In this document: piece by piece, positions 13,201 through 23,999 of the stretch
Layout of the letters: every line of letters begins with the position of its first letter
Position numbering within the stretch: position 1 is the first letter of the stretch
Assembly (NCBI GenBank): GCA_003415625.1
Contig: PYIU01000001.1
Location: 7,752,210 to 7,816,209 of the forward strand
Direction: 5' to 3'
DNA from: Aquanectria penicillioides
Lineage: Eukaryota > Ascomycota > Sordariomycetes > Hypocreales > Nectriaceae
Length of the DNA: 64,000 bases
Program-made: the position numbers and the translations under genes
Notes under the pieces: model-generated
What the model saw: the letters and a program-made list of their open reading frames with translations, nothing else
Databases searched by the model: none
Told to the model about the DNA's origin: nothing

Positions 13201-13664
13201 AGCAGCAAGATCTCTTCCGTGGTTCGATATGTTATTTTTGTTTCCAGCCTGGAAGGCGCCTTCAATCACATCGGCATTGTAACCGTAAGTCCACAGCCTC
13301 CCTTGTGGAATATCATCGGCCAAGAATTCTTCAGGCCAAAATGGTCTTCGCACAGTACCCGTCACCGAACCCACCTTAGATGCAGCTGTAGGCGATCTGT
13401 GTCTGAAGAATGACTTGATAGAAGCTTTTGCACTCAAATGCGAGGCAGCATCTTCCAATCTTTCATCTTGTGGGTTAGAGCCGTGTCCCCAAGTGTGTTT
13501 CGGGTGGCCCTTCAGGCCATGGACAAAAATCACGCTTGATCGCGTCAGGTTAGCTTAGCCTTCCAGGTCGCGTTGGTACAAGGAATGCTGTCGTACTTGA
13601 AAAGAAATGAGTCGTTGAAGCTGGACCCCAGTTGGGTAAACCCAGTCCGATTAACGATCGTCAT
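10212..13664 (-). CDS. NLR: alpha/beta-hydrolase, NB-ARC, TPR repeats
   Basis: Six exons: 13664-13597, 13534-13174, 13123-13073, 13022-12735, 12664-12406 and 12355-10212, giving 1,056 residues in one frame. The N-terminal domain is a serine hydrolase/lipase-like (DUF676/PGAP1-type) fold opening with VIFVHGLKGHP and carrying the nucleophile elbow AHSLGG on a 51-bp exon. NB-ARC begins with the P-loop GLGGVGKT (about 385) and includes 'FLIVDNADD' and 'RILFTTR'. The last third is 42-residue tetratricopeptide units (TPR_10/12 type). This three-part design is the classical fungal NLR: an enzymatic effector, a nucleotide switch and a repeat sensor, linked to non-self recognition and cell death. The first exon is inferred from a donor at 13596 and a weak AAG acceptor; the rest is well supported. 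Confidence 0.88.
10320..11020 (-). repeat. TPR array with two-unit (84-residue) period
   Basis: Within the NLR, 42-residue units alternate between two subtypes. One contains ELARAY..IGQVD and ends RERxLxxDHP; the other contains GLAxxY..NGxI and ends xLxEEN..RL. The order B-A-B-A can be read directly from the translation, so the underlying DNA repeats with a period of about 252 bp. This suggests duplication of unit pairs. Confidence 0.75.
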
Positions 13665-14511
13665 TGTCCTCTAGAGTCAATCCATGGGGAGAATCCTTCC
13701 CGAAAAACGCCTTTACTTTTAACGCCTTGGATTATATCCCTGTTGGGGGTTTGGGCGGAGTGTAACGTGACTTTCAGCTTGACTTGGCATTGTGGCTGAG
13801 CTCCCTTGGTTTGACATAGGTTCGCACATTTACGAAAATATATTATGGGGACTACAAAATTAGCACCAATGCATGACCATTTGAGTAATTGGAAAAATTC
13901 CTGGAAATTCTTCGTTTTCTTCTGTCCTGGTTGCTAATAAAGGATTTTAGATTAATGATCCTTGATCGACTATCGAGTTCTCAAGAAATAGAACAAAACT
14001 GAGGATGTTGGTGTACCACACTCTAAAGAAGCTTGCAGAATTTGTGTACACCAATATTATCAAAAACTAGCTCATTTATCATCTATTCAACACTTGGATC
14101 TCGATTAAGCCTAGAAACATCACACAGCTCCTTGATGTTGATCATTGTTGGTGTACATGTAGCTAAAGTGTGGAGTCTAGGGTAAGCCGAGAGACCGGGT
14201 CTGACAGCCCGGTGGAATCTGGATGCGTCAAAAGAGGACGCTTAGCTCATTCAACGGCACGAGCTCCATCCAATCGCTCAATTTGGTTTATCTTAGAGTA
14301 ATTGTAGCCACGAGGCATGCACCTGATGCGGGAAACGGAATACTTCATCCTGGTCAAGCAATGTATTACACCACCAAGTTTCAACCCAGGCATCCGTAAT
14401 CTCGGTTAATACTCGGTGATTATCCTCATCACCGACAGCGAGAGGAGCGCCAAACTCACACCGAAAGAGTAACAAATCAACCTGACGACACTGCCAAGAT
14501 CCGCATTCATC
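13665..14511. other. Intergenic between divergent genes
   Basis: About 850 bp holding the upstream region of the NLR, an inverted-repeat element (see 14008-14173), and a short hairpin formed by CCGGG and CCCGG around 14196-14213. No supported coding region; a 100-codon minus-strand frame at 14293-14595 has no recognisable domain. Confidence 0.5.
14008..14173. repeat. MITE-like inverted repeat
   Basis: The left part has TTGGTGTACCACACTCTAAAG and a downstream TGTACACCAA. The right part has TTGGTGTACATGTAGCTAAA followed by GTGTGG. CCACACT on the left pairs with AGTGTGG on the right, and TACACCAA pairs with TTGGTGTA, enclosing an AT-rich centre of roughly 90 bp. This is the form of a small non-autonomous inverted-repeat element. 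No target-site duplication was established and no transposase is nearby. Confidence 0.4.
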
Positions 14512-16236
14512 ATGAGGATGTCCCGGGTAGTGGCAACTGTGCGAATGGCTCAATGGCTTTATCGGCCATGCTTTGCGCAGACGCAAGCCGTCCACGGCTT
14601 TGGTGGCTTAATATCGAACACTCAGCAGCACTTCATATCAACTCTACGACTCCCAAACCTGTACAAGACCATTTCCCTCACTTCAGGGCGGGATTTTCAC
14701 ACCATCTACCACCTCCTCGCCGGCTATGTTGAGAATCCATCCCTCGCGGAATTGGTTACTGAGATTATTTTGGATGCTGAGCGATGGCGAAAGCGACAGC
14801 CGTGGGACTTTGAGTGGATCAATAGCATCAAAGACGAAGCCAGAAAACATGCAGTCTGTGAGGACATAAGGAGAAGAAACTCTGAGGAATACACACCCCG
14901 AGTCGGTGATGATATGCATCGCTCTATCCGGGCATATGTTCAAAACCTTGGATTGGGAGACGAAACAAGAGAAAAGATGCTTGCATCAATAGACTGGAAA
15001 AAGGAGAGACAAGATGAGGGTGGCAACCTCAATTCTTATGAAGAATACCAGCATCTTCAGCGAACCAAAAACCTGGGCGCCTATGAAGAGTATAACAAAA
15101 ACTCCCGCATATATGCCGAGACAGCCACCGTTCTTCTACTATCTCTATGCAAGAATCTTGAAACTTTGCGTGTTAAGGGTCTGAGCCTGGAGACAGAGTA
15201 CATCAGAGATTTCCTCTTGAAAACAAACTACGATCTCCTCCCTCAACCTGCACTTCGGCATCTGGAGCACGTTGAATTTCTCCCAGATGAGATGCTTGAC
15301 GGACAGATTGAGTTTTTGGAATATTTCCAATATTTTCACCGGCTGCCTGCCATAAAAAATATTGAAATGGATGGAGTACAAGAGTACCAAGCGAACAGGA
15401 TGATATTTGTTCCGAGAACAGGAAATATGAAGAAGATCCAAATTGGACATGCTGATATTTCCGGCTACATGCTGCGAACTATCATTATGATTCCTAAGGC
15501 CCTAGAGGAGTTTCGAATTTCCCTAGGAGGTGTTTTCAATCCCGATGGTGGACTTCCGGATGTGGTACCGGCGAGCATCACTCATGCACTTGGCAGGCAT
15601 AGAAAGTCGTTGAAGGTTCTGGACTTGGACATTGATTACGCGCAGACCCCTGGTTCTGCTCCATACAGAAAGAACGGAGAGCAAGAAGAAGATGAAGACT
15701 TTGATTTCGATAATGATTCGTACCTTGAAGAAGGTGATAGCATGCGCTACGAAGAAGAAGCTTACGGACGCGAATATCTTCGAATGGACAAGGAACTTAG
15801 CCAAAGTCTGGCTCAAGATGAAGATTCACGAGAACGTCGAAAATATGGACATACGATAGGATCACTCCACGACTTTACCGCACTAACACATCTCAGCGTC
15901 GGCATGGGGGCTCTCATGGGCCCTATCAAATTCGCTGATGTGGGCACCTCTTCAGCACGCCTCTGGGAACAGCCACCTTTCCGACTCATTGACGCATTGC
16001 CTCCAAACCTGGAATATCTCTGCCTCTATGGCTATGAAAAGGGCCATAATCTAGACATTGATGATCACGTAGACGAGCTTTTGGCGAACAAGGCTGAAAA
16101 GCTCCCACGACTAAAGGAAATCAGAGGTGTGGATGAGACAGTCCTGGATCTAGGATCAATTTTCTCCGAGGATGACACCGACGACAATCTATGGGAGCGA
16201 CCTATTAGGAAGTTTGATTGGGTGAAGGCGGATTAA
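14512..16236 (+). CDS. F-box/LRR-type fungal protein, F-box not evident
   Basis: A single open frame of up to 574 residues; in-frame ATGs at 14512, 14518 and 14545 make the start uncertain. The stretch 'LRLPNLYKTISLT' followed by 'ENPSLAELVTEIIL' is the pattern that directly follows the F-box in many fungal F-box/LRR proteins, and the rest has irregular Leu-rich segments (LEHVEFLP, LKVLDLDIDY, LEYLCLYGYE). A recognisable F-box is missing: the first 40 residues do not show the usual LPxELL motif, so it may be lost or lie in an upstream exon I cannot place. An unusually acidic Glu/Asp/Tyr-rich insert lies at about residues 387-420. Likely a substrate-recognition or recognition-type protein; target unknown. 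Confidence 0.65.
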   Translation: MRMSRVVATVRMAQWLYRPCFAQTQAVHGFGGLISNTQQHFISTLRLPNLYKTISLTSGRDFHTIYHLLAGYVENPSLAELVTEIILDAERWRKRQPWDFEWINSIKDEARKHAVCEDIRRRNSEEYTPRVGDDMHRSIRAYVQNLGLGDETREKMLASIDWKKERQDEGGNLNSYEEYQHLQRTKNLGAYEEYNKNSRIYAETATVLLLSLCKNLETLRVKGLSLETEYIRDFLLKTNYDLLPQPALRHLEHVEFLPDEMLDGQIEFLEYFQYFHRLPAIKNIEMDGVQEYQANRMIFVPRTGNMKKIQIGHADISGYMLRTIIMIPKALEEFRISLGGVFNPDGGLPDVVPASITHALGRHRKSLKVLDLDIDYAQTPGSAPYRKNGEQEEDEDFDFDNDSYLEEGDSMRYEEEAYGREYLRMDKELSQSLAQDEDSRERRKYGHTIGSLHDFTALTHLSVGMGALMGPIKFADVGTSSARLWEQPPFRLIDALPPNLEYLCLYGYEKGHNLDIDDHVDELLANKAEKLPRLKEIRGVDETVLDLGSIFSEDDTDDNLWERPIRKFDWVKAD

Positions 16237-16584
16237 TTGCGGCGCAAAGAAACTTTCTGCACTGGAAGACGATTGTTGGCGTTGATGGTTGGTACCTATG
16301 TAGTCTGTAACTCACTCTTCTCATTCTTCGAGCACCACCTGTTCTGTTGCACCATAGAATTCTACTACAGTTGTACCTAACGTGGCTGAGCTCTTTACGA
16401 CTATGAGTCTTCACTCTGAGTGATTTATTATAGTTGAGGACTGACCCAATCCTTGCACGTGGCTTCATCTTGGATATTGCCTCAAGGTCTGACCATCATC
16501 AAAGCGTCATGTCATTCTAGTACCCATCCTAAGTGTCATTCTAAACCGTAATCTAACCGAGTCAATTGCCGAATCGACCCTATT
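16237..16584. other. Convergent intergenic region
   Basis: Holds the 3' ends of the converging LRR-type and mannosidase genes. Nothing else seen. Confidence 0.6.
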
Positions 16585-19500
16585 TTAATCCTTCAATACC
16601 AGCTTGTAGGTCGCGACTTCAAACGCGTCCAGGGTCACCTCAAAGCTGCCCCCTTGGACAGAAATTTCCTCCTGGTCGTCTTCAAGAATATTAGTCTTAA
16701 AGACCTTTTCTATCGCGAACACCGTCTCAATCGTTCCCCTCGACATGCCGCCCACAGAATCGTACACTCGTAAAATGATAGTCTTCCCTTTGCGTTTGGG
16801 GAGATTGTCCTGCGACACGTCCTCATCGTCCTCGCCTCGCTTGATCCAGTCTAATACCAGGTTGTCGTCGCCCGTGAGCGTGATGGGGGGCTTGGAAAGG
16901 ATGGTGGAGTTGCCCTTTGGGGCTTCCATTAGTCGGAGGGGGTTGTTGAAGTTGAATGCAGCCCTGACTGTTTGGGCACCCAGACCTCCCCGATGCGGCA
17001 TGACGGCCCAGCAGATATGGTGGCGGCCCATGTCTGCGTTGCCATCGGGCGCCTTCGGTGACCTTAGGAGCGAGAGCCTCATGACATTGCCCACGGTCGC
17101 GAAACCGTACTTGCTGTCGTTGATGATAGAAACGCCGTAGTTGTGCTCCGAAAGATCGGCGAACTTGTGGCAGCAGACCTCAAACTTGGCCATGTCCCAT
17201 CTATATGTTATATGTTAGCCATGTCCGTAAAGAAATATTGGTACTGAGACAAGGGTAATGTAACATGGTAAAGAGACGTACGAAGTGTTATAATGAGTCG
17301 GGCGCTTGATGATGCCGTACTGTGTCTCGTATGAGGCCTCGGTATTCCTGACTTGGACCGGAAACTCGACCTTGAGGAACTTCATCGTCTCATGCCAGTT
17401 AACATCTGCCGTGCACTCCACGAGAGATGGTTGGTCATCGAGCGCAGAGCTAAGAGAAATCACCGTCTTGATGGAGCTCTTCTCGCTGATGCGTGTCTCG
17501 GTCACAACGCTTGCTCGGTAACCCTTGTCCTCATGAATGGCGGTGGTGGAGCTGATCAGCTCTTGGCGCGTCTCGAGGTGGTACACTTCCGTGTCCCAGG
17601 CCTGCCAGTAGATTGGCTTATCGTCGAAAATGACAAACTGGTTGGCCTTTCCAGACAGGGTTTCGCGCCTGGCTTGACGGTCGTAGATCGAAGTAATACA
17701 CCCCTTCTCTATTTTAACCCTTAACTGGCTATTCTCAAGTTGGAAAACGCCAGGCGCTGTCTCTTGTACAGTGACGGCTTTAGGGTCTTCCGAAGAAGTT
17801 TGGAATCCCTCGATGGAGAGGGCATGACCTTCACCGGAAGCGATGACCGCTTCGGTCTCGGAAACATCGACCAACTCCTTTCGTGGCCAAGGTAACGTGT
17901 TGAGAGCGACAGCTGTGTCTAATCTCAGACCCTTGGCCTCGTCCGTCTTTTCAATGCCAAGGACAGCCAAGACCTGTTGGAGAAGGGCGAACCCAGTCTC
18001 TTTCACATTGGTATAAACCTGATTTAATATTAGCCGGTCACCTTCCTCCTGCAGGGGGTCCTTGTCCCGTTGTAAGCGATGTCTCACCTTCTCCGAGTCA
18101 TCGTAACACATTTCTATGGCTGTGCCAGGCAGACAATCATGGAACTGGCACAGCATCACACCTTGCCACATCTCATCAAGCTCTTTCTTGGGGTACTTGT
18201 ACCCAATATCCTGGATGGAAGCTATGGTCGCCAACAACTCGAGATCGTGCAGCAGCATTTCGGAGCTGCGGTTATGGAGCTTAGTGCGAGCCTGGGTGGT
18301 GTAGACGCCGCGATGCAGCTCAAAGTAGAGCTCTCCGTACCAAGTCACGAGACTGGATGCCTTGGCTTCGAGTCGGTCAAAGAATTCGTCTACAGTGGCA
18401 CCAGAGTGAACACGGGGTATGACACCCATTGTATCTGCCATGCCTCGAAGTCGCCTGAGTCTTTCTAGATGCTGCCAAGTCGGGCCGCCGCCGCCGTCGC
18501 CTTTTCCGAACTGCCATGGGTGACGATAGTTAGCAAAACGAGTTCATTCCAAGATACAAATGGTCGACGAGTTGGCGTTCAGGTCTACTTACAGCCATAA
18601 GAGCCGTGTTGTCCTGGTCTAGAGACTTGTGGTTGGAAATACTTTGGGTGATGTTCTGATAATTACCCTCGGCGCAATAAGTCTTGCATGGGGGCATGTG
18701 GCAGATGACTTGGCTTCCATTCAGGCCCACCCTGGAGTAGATATGTTTGAGCTATAACGTTCATCAATGTTGGATATTTAAAAGAGACGCACCAGTTCAA
18801 GGTCGTGTGAGGAAACTCGTTGACACTGTTAAAACATGGCTTTTGTGTAAGGAATCTCGGCATGCCGGCCAGCCGACAAATTTGTGGAATCTGGCAGGAG
18901 AAGCCAAAGGTATCTGGGAGCCAGGATGTTGTCGATCGAAATCCAAACTCCGCCTCGAAGAATCGCTGGCCGTACAGGAACTGTCGCACGAGCGACTCGC
19001 CGCATGGAAGGTTAGTATCGTGCTCGACCCAAGATCCGCCAATGGGATGAAATTGGCCAGATTTGACCTTGGCCTTGACTCGTTCCCAGCCATAGGGGTA
19101 AATTTCTTTGAGCCATTTGAACTATACCGCAGGTTAGTTTCGTTGAATCGTGAGATGCCGTTGCTGCTGCTGACCTGCTGAGCCTGCGAACAAGCAAAGT
19201 TGAGTTCAGGATACCGATCCATCAAGTCGCACTGATTGGACCAAGACCGCACGACCTTGCGCTTTGTCTCATCCCACGGCCACAGCCAACATGTATCGAT
19301 GTGACAATGGCCGATGGCGTAAATAGTTGGTCTACGGTCCAGAGAGCTGTCATAAACCGCAGCTGAGTCAATGTCGTTTCCAAGATATTCTGCAGCAATC
19401 TTACGACACGCCAAGACGGAGCTATCATCTCCCACTTTAAACGTATCGATTATTCTGCTGGCCACGTTGAGCGCCTCATGCTGCTCCCAAGTATCCTCGG

Positions 19501-20335
19501 GCAGCTCGGTAGCAGCGTCGTGGATGATGCCAAAGTCGGCGTGTAGCATCCTCGCTTGGTAATTGACGGCGACGAGCTCAGCCTGCGACAACTTGAAATA
19601 TTTATTTTGGTCGGGGGGTTGGATCGAATCTCCGCCGGCGTTGTTCTTGAAAATAGGTCGACCAGGGCCGTTGCCAAACATGCCGTTGCAGGCCATCTCG
19701 AGGTAGATGACATGCTCATTACCGTCTTTGAATGATTCTGGGACGATCCATTCTACGCGCTCACCGCGCCCAGTCAGTCCTTGAAGCGGCTCGGCTTGGG
19801 CTGTCCAGACGGTGGCCTCGTTGCTACAGTCCCAATGAAGTTCTACGTGAGTGTCTTTGTCGCACAGCGCTTCGGGCAAGGTGAGCGAGCATTTGAACCA
19901 ATGTGTTGTCCACGAGGGACCGAACGACTCGCCGACCTGCGTCTCCCTGTATGAGTTCGATTCGGTCGTGGCCTCGAGGAAAGTTGGACGCGATGTGCCT
20001 GGCGCGTCCCAGACGGATAATTTGACGTGTGGCGAGCCAGAATACTTGCCATGGTTCAACATGCTGCGGGCCATGATAACGGGTGGTCTTGTCAGCACAG
20101 TAGACGGACAATGCCGACGAACAATCTCAATCACCAAAGACACAATGCACACTTACGCCATTAGGTTGACCTTCTCCCATTGTCCCGGCGTGAAAAAGTT
20201 CACTAAGCGTTTCTTGTATAGCGAGGTGATCTTCTTGCCCACCGGCATTGGCGCCTTGAGGGGATACGGCTCTCCCGTCGTGGCATCGACCAGAGGCGCT
20301 CCATGGGAAGCCGCATGGGCTCCGTGTGAACACAT
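16585..20335 (-). CDS. AMS1: Vacuolar-type alpha-mannosidase (GH38, Ams1-like)
   Basis: Six exons: 20335-20157, 20063-19175, 19121-18793, 18731-18593, 18510-17282 and 17200-16585, together 3,381 nt or 1,126 residues, close to the yeast Ams1 length. The GH38 domain starts with the metal-binding [15 protein letters not shown]. The nucleophile Asp lies in LPDTFGF, and [17 protein letters not shown] is joined across the fifth exon border. The C-terminal domain is the beta-sandwich with '[18 protein letters not shown]'. No signal peptide is visible, as expected for Ams1, which reaches the vacuole by the Cvt/autophagy route and trims free oligomannosides. It is transcribed away from a sugar transporter across a 1.5-kb shared region. 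The first acceptor (20064) was chosen because it joins NLMA to MLNHGKYSG as in relatives. Confidence 0.93.
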
Positions 20336-20530
20336 TGCGACTTGTAGTAGTCCTATCTCTTCTATTTACATCCACCTCAGAGATGGACAAAAAAAGAAAA
20401 ATAAACCAAGAAGTGCGATGCCAGCTCTAGGGCGCGCTGCTACCGGAACCACGGTGCGACCACCCCGAGCTTTTTATTGGGACAAAGCACGTCGGGCCTT
20501 GGAACGACAGGCCCGCTTGAAGCTCTGAGT

Positions 20531-20550
20531 TACGTGACGTTACGTGACGC
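20531..20550. promoter_or_regulatory. Doubled TACGTGACG motif
   Basis: TACGTGACGTTACGTGACGC is two adjacent 10-bp copies, each containing an ACGTGA/TGACGT core of the kind bound by bZIP (CRE/ATF-like) factors. It lies about 195 bp upstream of the mannosidase start. The motif is seen; its binding factor is inference. Confidence 0.45.
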
Positions 20551-21531
20551 AGCTAAACCCTGTCATGGAGCCAGGCTCTGCAGGCCGCAGCAATCGCTGG
20601 TTCCATAGTACTGCGTCTTTTATCTGTGCCTCGGTATTCCTCCCCGACTGCAGGGAGAACGAATAGCGGAGGCAGACGTGGAGGACGGGGCAGAGACGGG
20701 GCGATGACGGGGTAAGATAACCTACTGACAGCTCTGGCTCGATGCCTTGGTTGGGGGAAGTGTGGAGGACGAGTCAGGAGGCTAAAGTGGGAGAAGAGCG
20801 GGGGTGAAGCGGGGGTGGAGAGCGAGACTGCGGCACAGTAGCCAGTCATGGCCGGAAGAGCTGTAGCAAACGTCCCATCGTCATCTCTAAAACGCTGGGC
20901 AATGGGGTTGTTTGGGGTTTCCAACGTGGTGGATGGGGTTTCCCGTGGTGCCCTTCTCGCGTGTCGATGTCCCGGAGCCGGTCTTTGCGATGGTTAGACC
21001 GGCGTGCGGCCCGTATTACACCGGTGCCGAGCTCTTGGAAACGGTGGAAATGGGAGCATTGCCCAGACTGTAGCTCGTCTCTGGGTTCACATCAGGGCAC
21101 TTGGCTGCAAGGGCTGGGCTTTCGGTTATTGGCTTGAGGCCAAGACTGCTGCGTCGGCGAATCAAAGGCTTGAATTCTAGGTTTGGCGAACATGTCCGGC
21201 ACTGATGCTGGAGGTTGGGGGTTGGGGGTCTGTGTGAGTCCTTGGAACTTGGCGGCGCGTGAGGGGAACGACAGCGCCCTGGTTGAGTCTCAAGATGCAA
21301 TTGGCGGCGGATAATGGACCACTGGCTTGGCACTGACGAGCCCAGTGTCTCGTACATCACATGGTCGTGTTCTAGTTCTTTTGGGCTCTGGCTCCGACGC
21401 TTGGAGACGCTTGGCACCGAGGCTAGGGATCCGGTTGTGCGACCCCATGGGGAGATCCCTGCTCCGTCATTAGGATTTCCGGGGTAGAATCGGCCGAACT
21501 GGTACCGGTGCTGGAAGCTGATGGGACGGGT

Positions 21532-21576
21532 TGGACAGGCTGGACAGGTTGGACAGGTTGGACAGGTTGGACAAGG
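21532..21576. repeat. 9-bp tandem repeat, five units
   Basis: The unit TGGACAGGT is repeated about five times with small variations in the first and last copies. It sits about 270 bp upstream of the transporter start codon and is not in a credible coding frame. Confidence 0.85.
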
Positions 21577-21714
21577 CCCAAAATTGACGACAGGCCCGGG
21601 AACAGGGCACAAGCGGACCTTTTGCCCGTCATCATCGCCAGTGTCACCCTGCAACGCGCGACCTTCATATCTAGACTATATCTTGACCGCATATTCTCCG
21701 CTTTTCTTCGTCTT

Positions 21715-21765
21715 CACTTCCCTCTCTCTCTCTCTCACCTCCCTCTCCTTCATCAACTCCTGTCG
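21715..21765 (+). promoter_or_regulatory. CT-rich leader tract
   Basis: A pyrimidine-dominated tract including a CTCTCTCTCTC run, 80-130 bp before the transporter ATG. Such tracts commonly mark core promoters or transcription starts in filamentous fungi. Confidence 0.45.
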
Positions 21766-21846
21766 CCCGCCATCTCCTAGATTCATCTCTAGTTGTGTGA
21801 CGTGACAGAGAGACACTAACTGCCAACTGCCAACTGCGACACCATC

Positions 21847-23700
21847 ATGGCGGCTCAGCACGAGGCCACGGTTGAGTCTGGCAACCGCAAGACCACGACC
21901 AGTCACCAGGAACATGGCGCCTACAGTCCCCAGGTCGAGCTCATCGAGGCTGCCGTCGCCACCAGCGACGCCGAGGCACTTCTCCCGCGCAAGGAGCTCT
22001 TCAGCAAGTATTGGCCCGCCGTTGTCTACAGCATGCTGCTCAGCTTGGCCCTAGTCATGGAGGGCATGGATGTCGGCCTCATCAACAACTTTTTCGCACA
22101 CCCAGCCTACCTCAAGCGCTTCGGATGGCCCGACAAAGATGGAACCCTGCAGATTTCGACCCAGTGGCAGGGAGTCATTGGTGCAGGCAACAACATTGGA
22201 TCTGTATTTGGACTCTTGCTCAACGGTTATATGCAAGCCCGCTTTGGTTCCCGCAGGGTTTACATGGTACGTCTCGCCTCTCCAACGGAGTTTCGCTGTG
22301 TGCTTTTGTAGATCGAATCGCTGCTAACACTCGTCTGTCCAGTTTGCCATGGCCCTCATGGGCTGCACCATCTTCATCCTTTTCTTCTCTACCAACGTCC
22401 AGATGCTCCTGGCTGGTAACATTATCTGCGGTATTCCCTGGGGTATTTTCCAGACCCTCACCACGGCCTACGCCGCTGAGATCTGTCCTGCTGCCCTGCG
22501 TGGTTACCTCACGGCCTGGGTGTCGATGTGCTGGGGCGCAGGTAGTTTCTTAGCAACCGGCGTTCTCCGTGGCTCGCTGAGTCTCAAAGGCGATGCAGGC
22601 TGGCGCGTTCCGTATGGAATCCAGTGGATCTGGGTTCCACCTCTGCTCATCGTTGGCTTCCTTGCCCCCGAGAGCCCCTGGTACCTTATCCGCCGGGGCC
22701 GCATCGAGGACGCCGAGAAGAGCCTGCGACGTCTCGCACGCAAGGATCACTATACTGAGCAGTCCATGGCCGAGACTCTGGCCCTCATGAGGCACACAAA
22801 TGAGATGGAGAAGAATGAAGCCGCCGACGCCAGCTTCAGGGACTGTTTCCGTGGTACCAACTTGCGTCGTACAGGCATTGTCTGCATGGCCTGGATCATC
22901 CAGATGCTCAACGGACAGTCTATTACCCAGTACGCTGCCATCATGCTGACATCCATCGGAATGAGCTCAACCATGGCCTTCAACTACAACATGGCCATCC
23001 AATCAGTCAATATTTTTGCCACAGGTATCGCTATCATCCTCATGGGTAAGATTGACCGTCGTCATTTCTACCTATTCGGATCCGGTGGTATTGGTGCCTG
23101 CATGCTGGCTGTTGGTATCATGGGGTTTTCTGCTCCCAGGGAGAAAATCGCCATCCCCACTGCTGCTTTCTTGATCGTCGTGCAGTGCATCTTCAAGGTG
23201 TCTCTCGGCCCTACTACCTATGTCGTCGTGGGAGAGACTTCTTCTAGTCGTGTTCGAGCGCAGACCATCGTCCTTGGTCGTGCCGTGTACGTCTGTTGTG
23301 GTATTGTCGTCCAGCAAATCAACCCGCGCATGCTCAACAAGAACAGCGACTCCTGGAACTGGGGTGCCAAGACCGGCATGTTGTACTTCGGACTTTGCTT
23401 TATCTGGGTGTGCTGGATTTGGTTCTTCCTCCCCGAGACCAAGAACCGCAGCTTTGCCGACATCGACTACCTTTTCCAGAAGAAGGTCAACGCCCGGAAG
23501 TTCTCCTCCACTCCCATTGATTGTAAGTCTTTTCTCCTAAATTAGGATACGATCTGGTCCTTGATTACACCAATGAGCTTTGCTGACTTTGATGTGACAC
23601 AGTGTTCGAATTTGCGGATCCTGATAGCCTCTCCAAGCCTTACAATGAACACGTTGAACGAACAACTGAGGTTTCAGAGAACCAAGGGCAGCGAACATAA
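21847..23700 (+). CDS. MFS sugar (alpha-glucoside/maltose-type) transporter
   Basis: Exons 21847-22266, 22343-23522 and 23603-23700 give 565 residues. The last 98-bp exon is needed to reach the natural end. Sugar-porter signatures are present: ARFGSRRVYM in the first long loop, PESPWYLIRRGR after helix 6, and PETKNRSFADIDYLF after helix 12, the last being typical of the fungal MAL/alpha-glucoside permease branch; about twelve hydrophobic segments. It belongs in the plasma membrane as a proton-coupled sugar importer. Divergent placement with the alpha-mannosidase suggests, but does not prove, shared carbohydrate-responsive control. Substrate cannot be fixed from sequence. Confidence 0.9.
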
Positions 23701-23999
23701 GAGGGAGCATCTTTGTGGGGCGGAAGTCCAGAGGATCGCGGAATTCATGATATATGAAACCTGTCTGCAAGGAACAAGACTCTCTCCCGTGAGGATTAGT
23801 GTATACTCTATAGCTGTTACTTATATGATATTCTTTAATCTCGCCTCCCACCACTAGTAATGTCATTCTTCTTCCAACCAGATCTTTCAGTTTACTGAGA
23901 TGGCCAAACCTCCATCTATGTACATCCTCGTATGTACGCCGCGACATAAAAGAAACTTAAACTAGTGTTATTCCACACCACGTGTATACAATGAGAGGT

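Larger units (their letters stand above)
20336..21846. other. Shared divergent promoter region
   Basis: About 1.5 kb between the mannosidase and transporter start codons. It contains a doubled TACGTGACG motif, a 9-bp tandem repeat and a CT-rich leader before the transporter. A 212-codon minus-strand frame here (21654-21016) is rejected: it is Ser/Pro/Cys-rich, includes the tandem repeat, and matches no family I know. Confidence 0.55.

Noticed and set aside
14293..14595. 100-codon minus-strand frame before the LRR-type gene
   Set aside because: Overlaps the start of the plus-strand gene; no domain or splice continuation.
21532..21576. CRISPR-like or origin-like repeat
   Set aside because: Units are 9 bp and contiguous without spacers; a eukaryotic minisatellite fits better.
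21016..21654. 212-codon minus-strand open frame upstream of the sugar transporter
   Set aside because: Composition is Ser/Pro/Arg-rich, its Cys-Pro repeat is only the translation of the 9-bp tandem repeat, and it matches no family I know.
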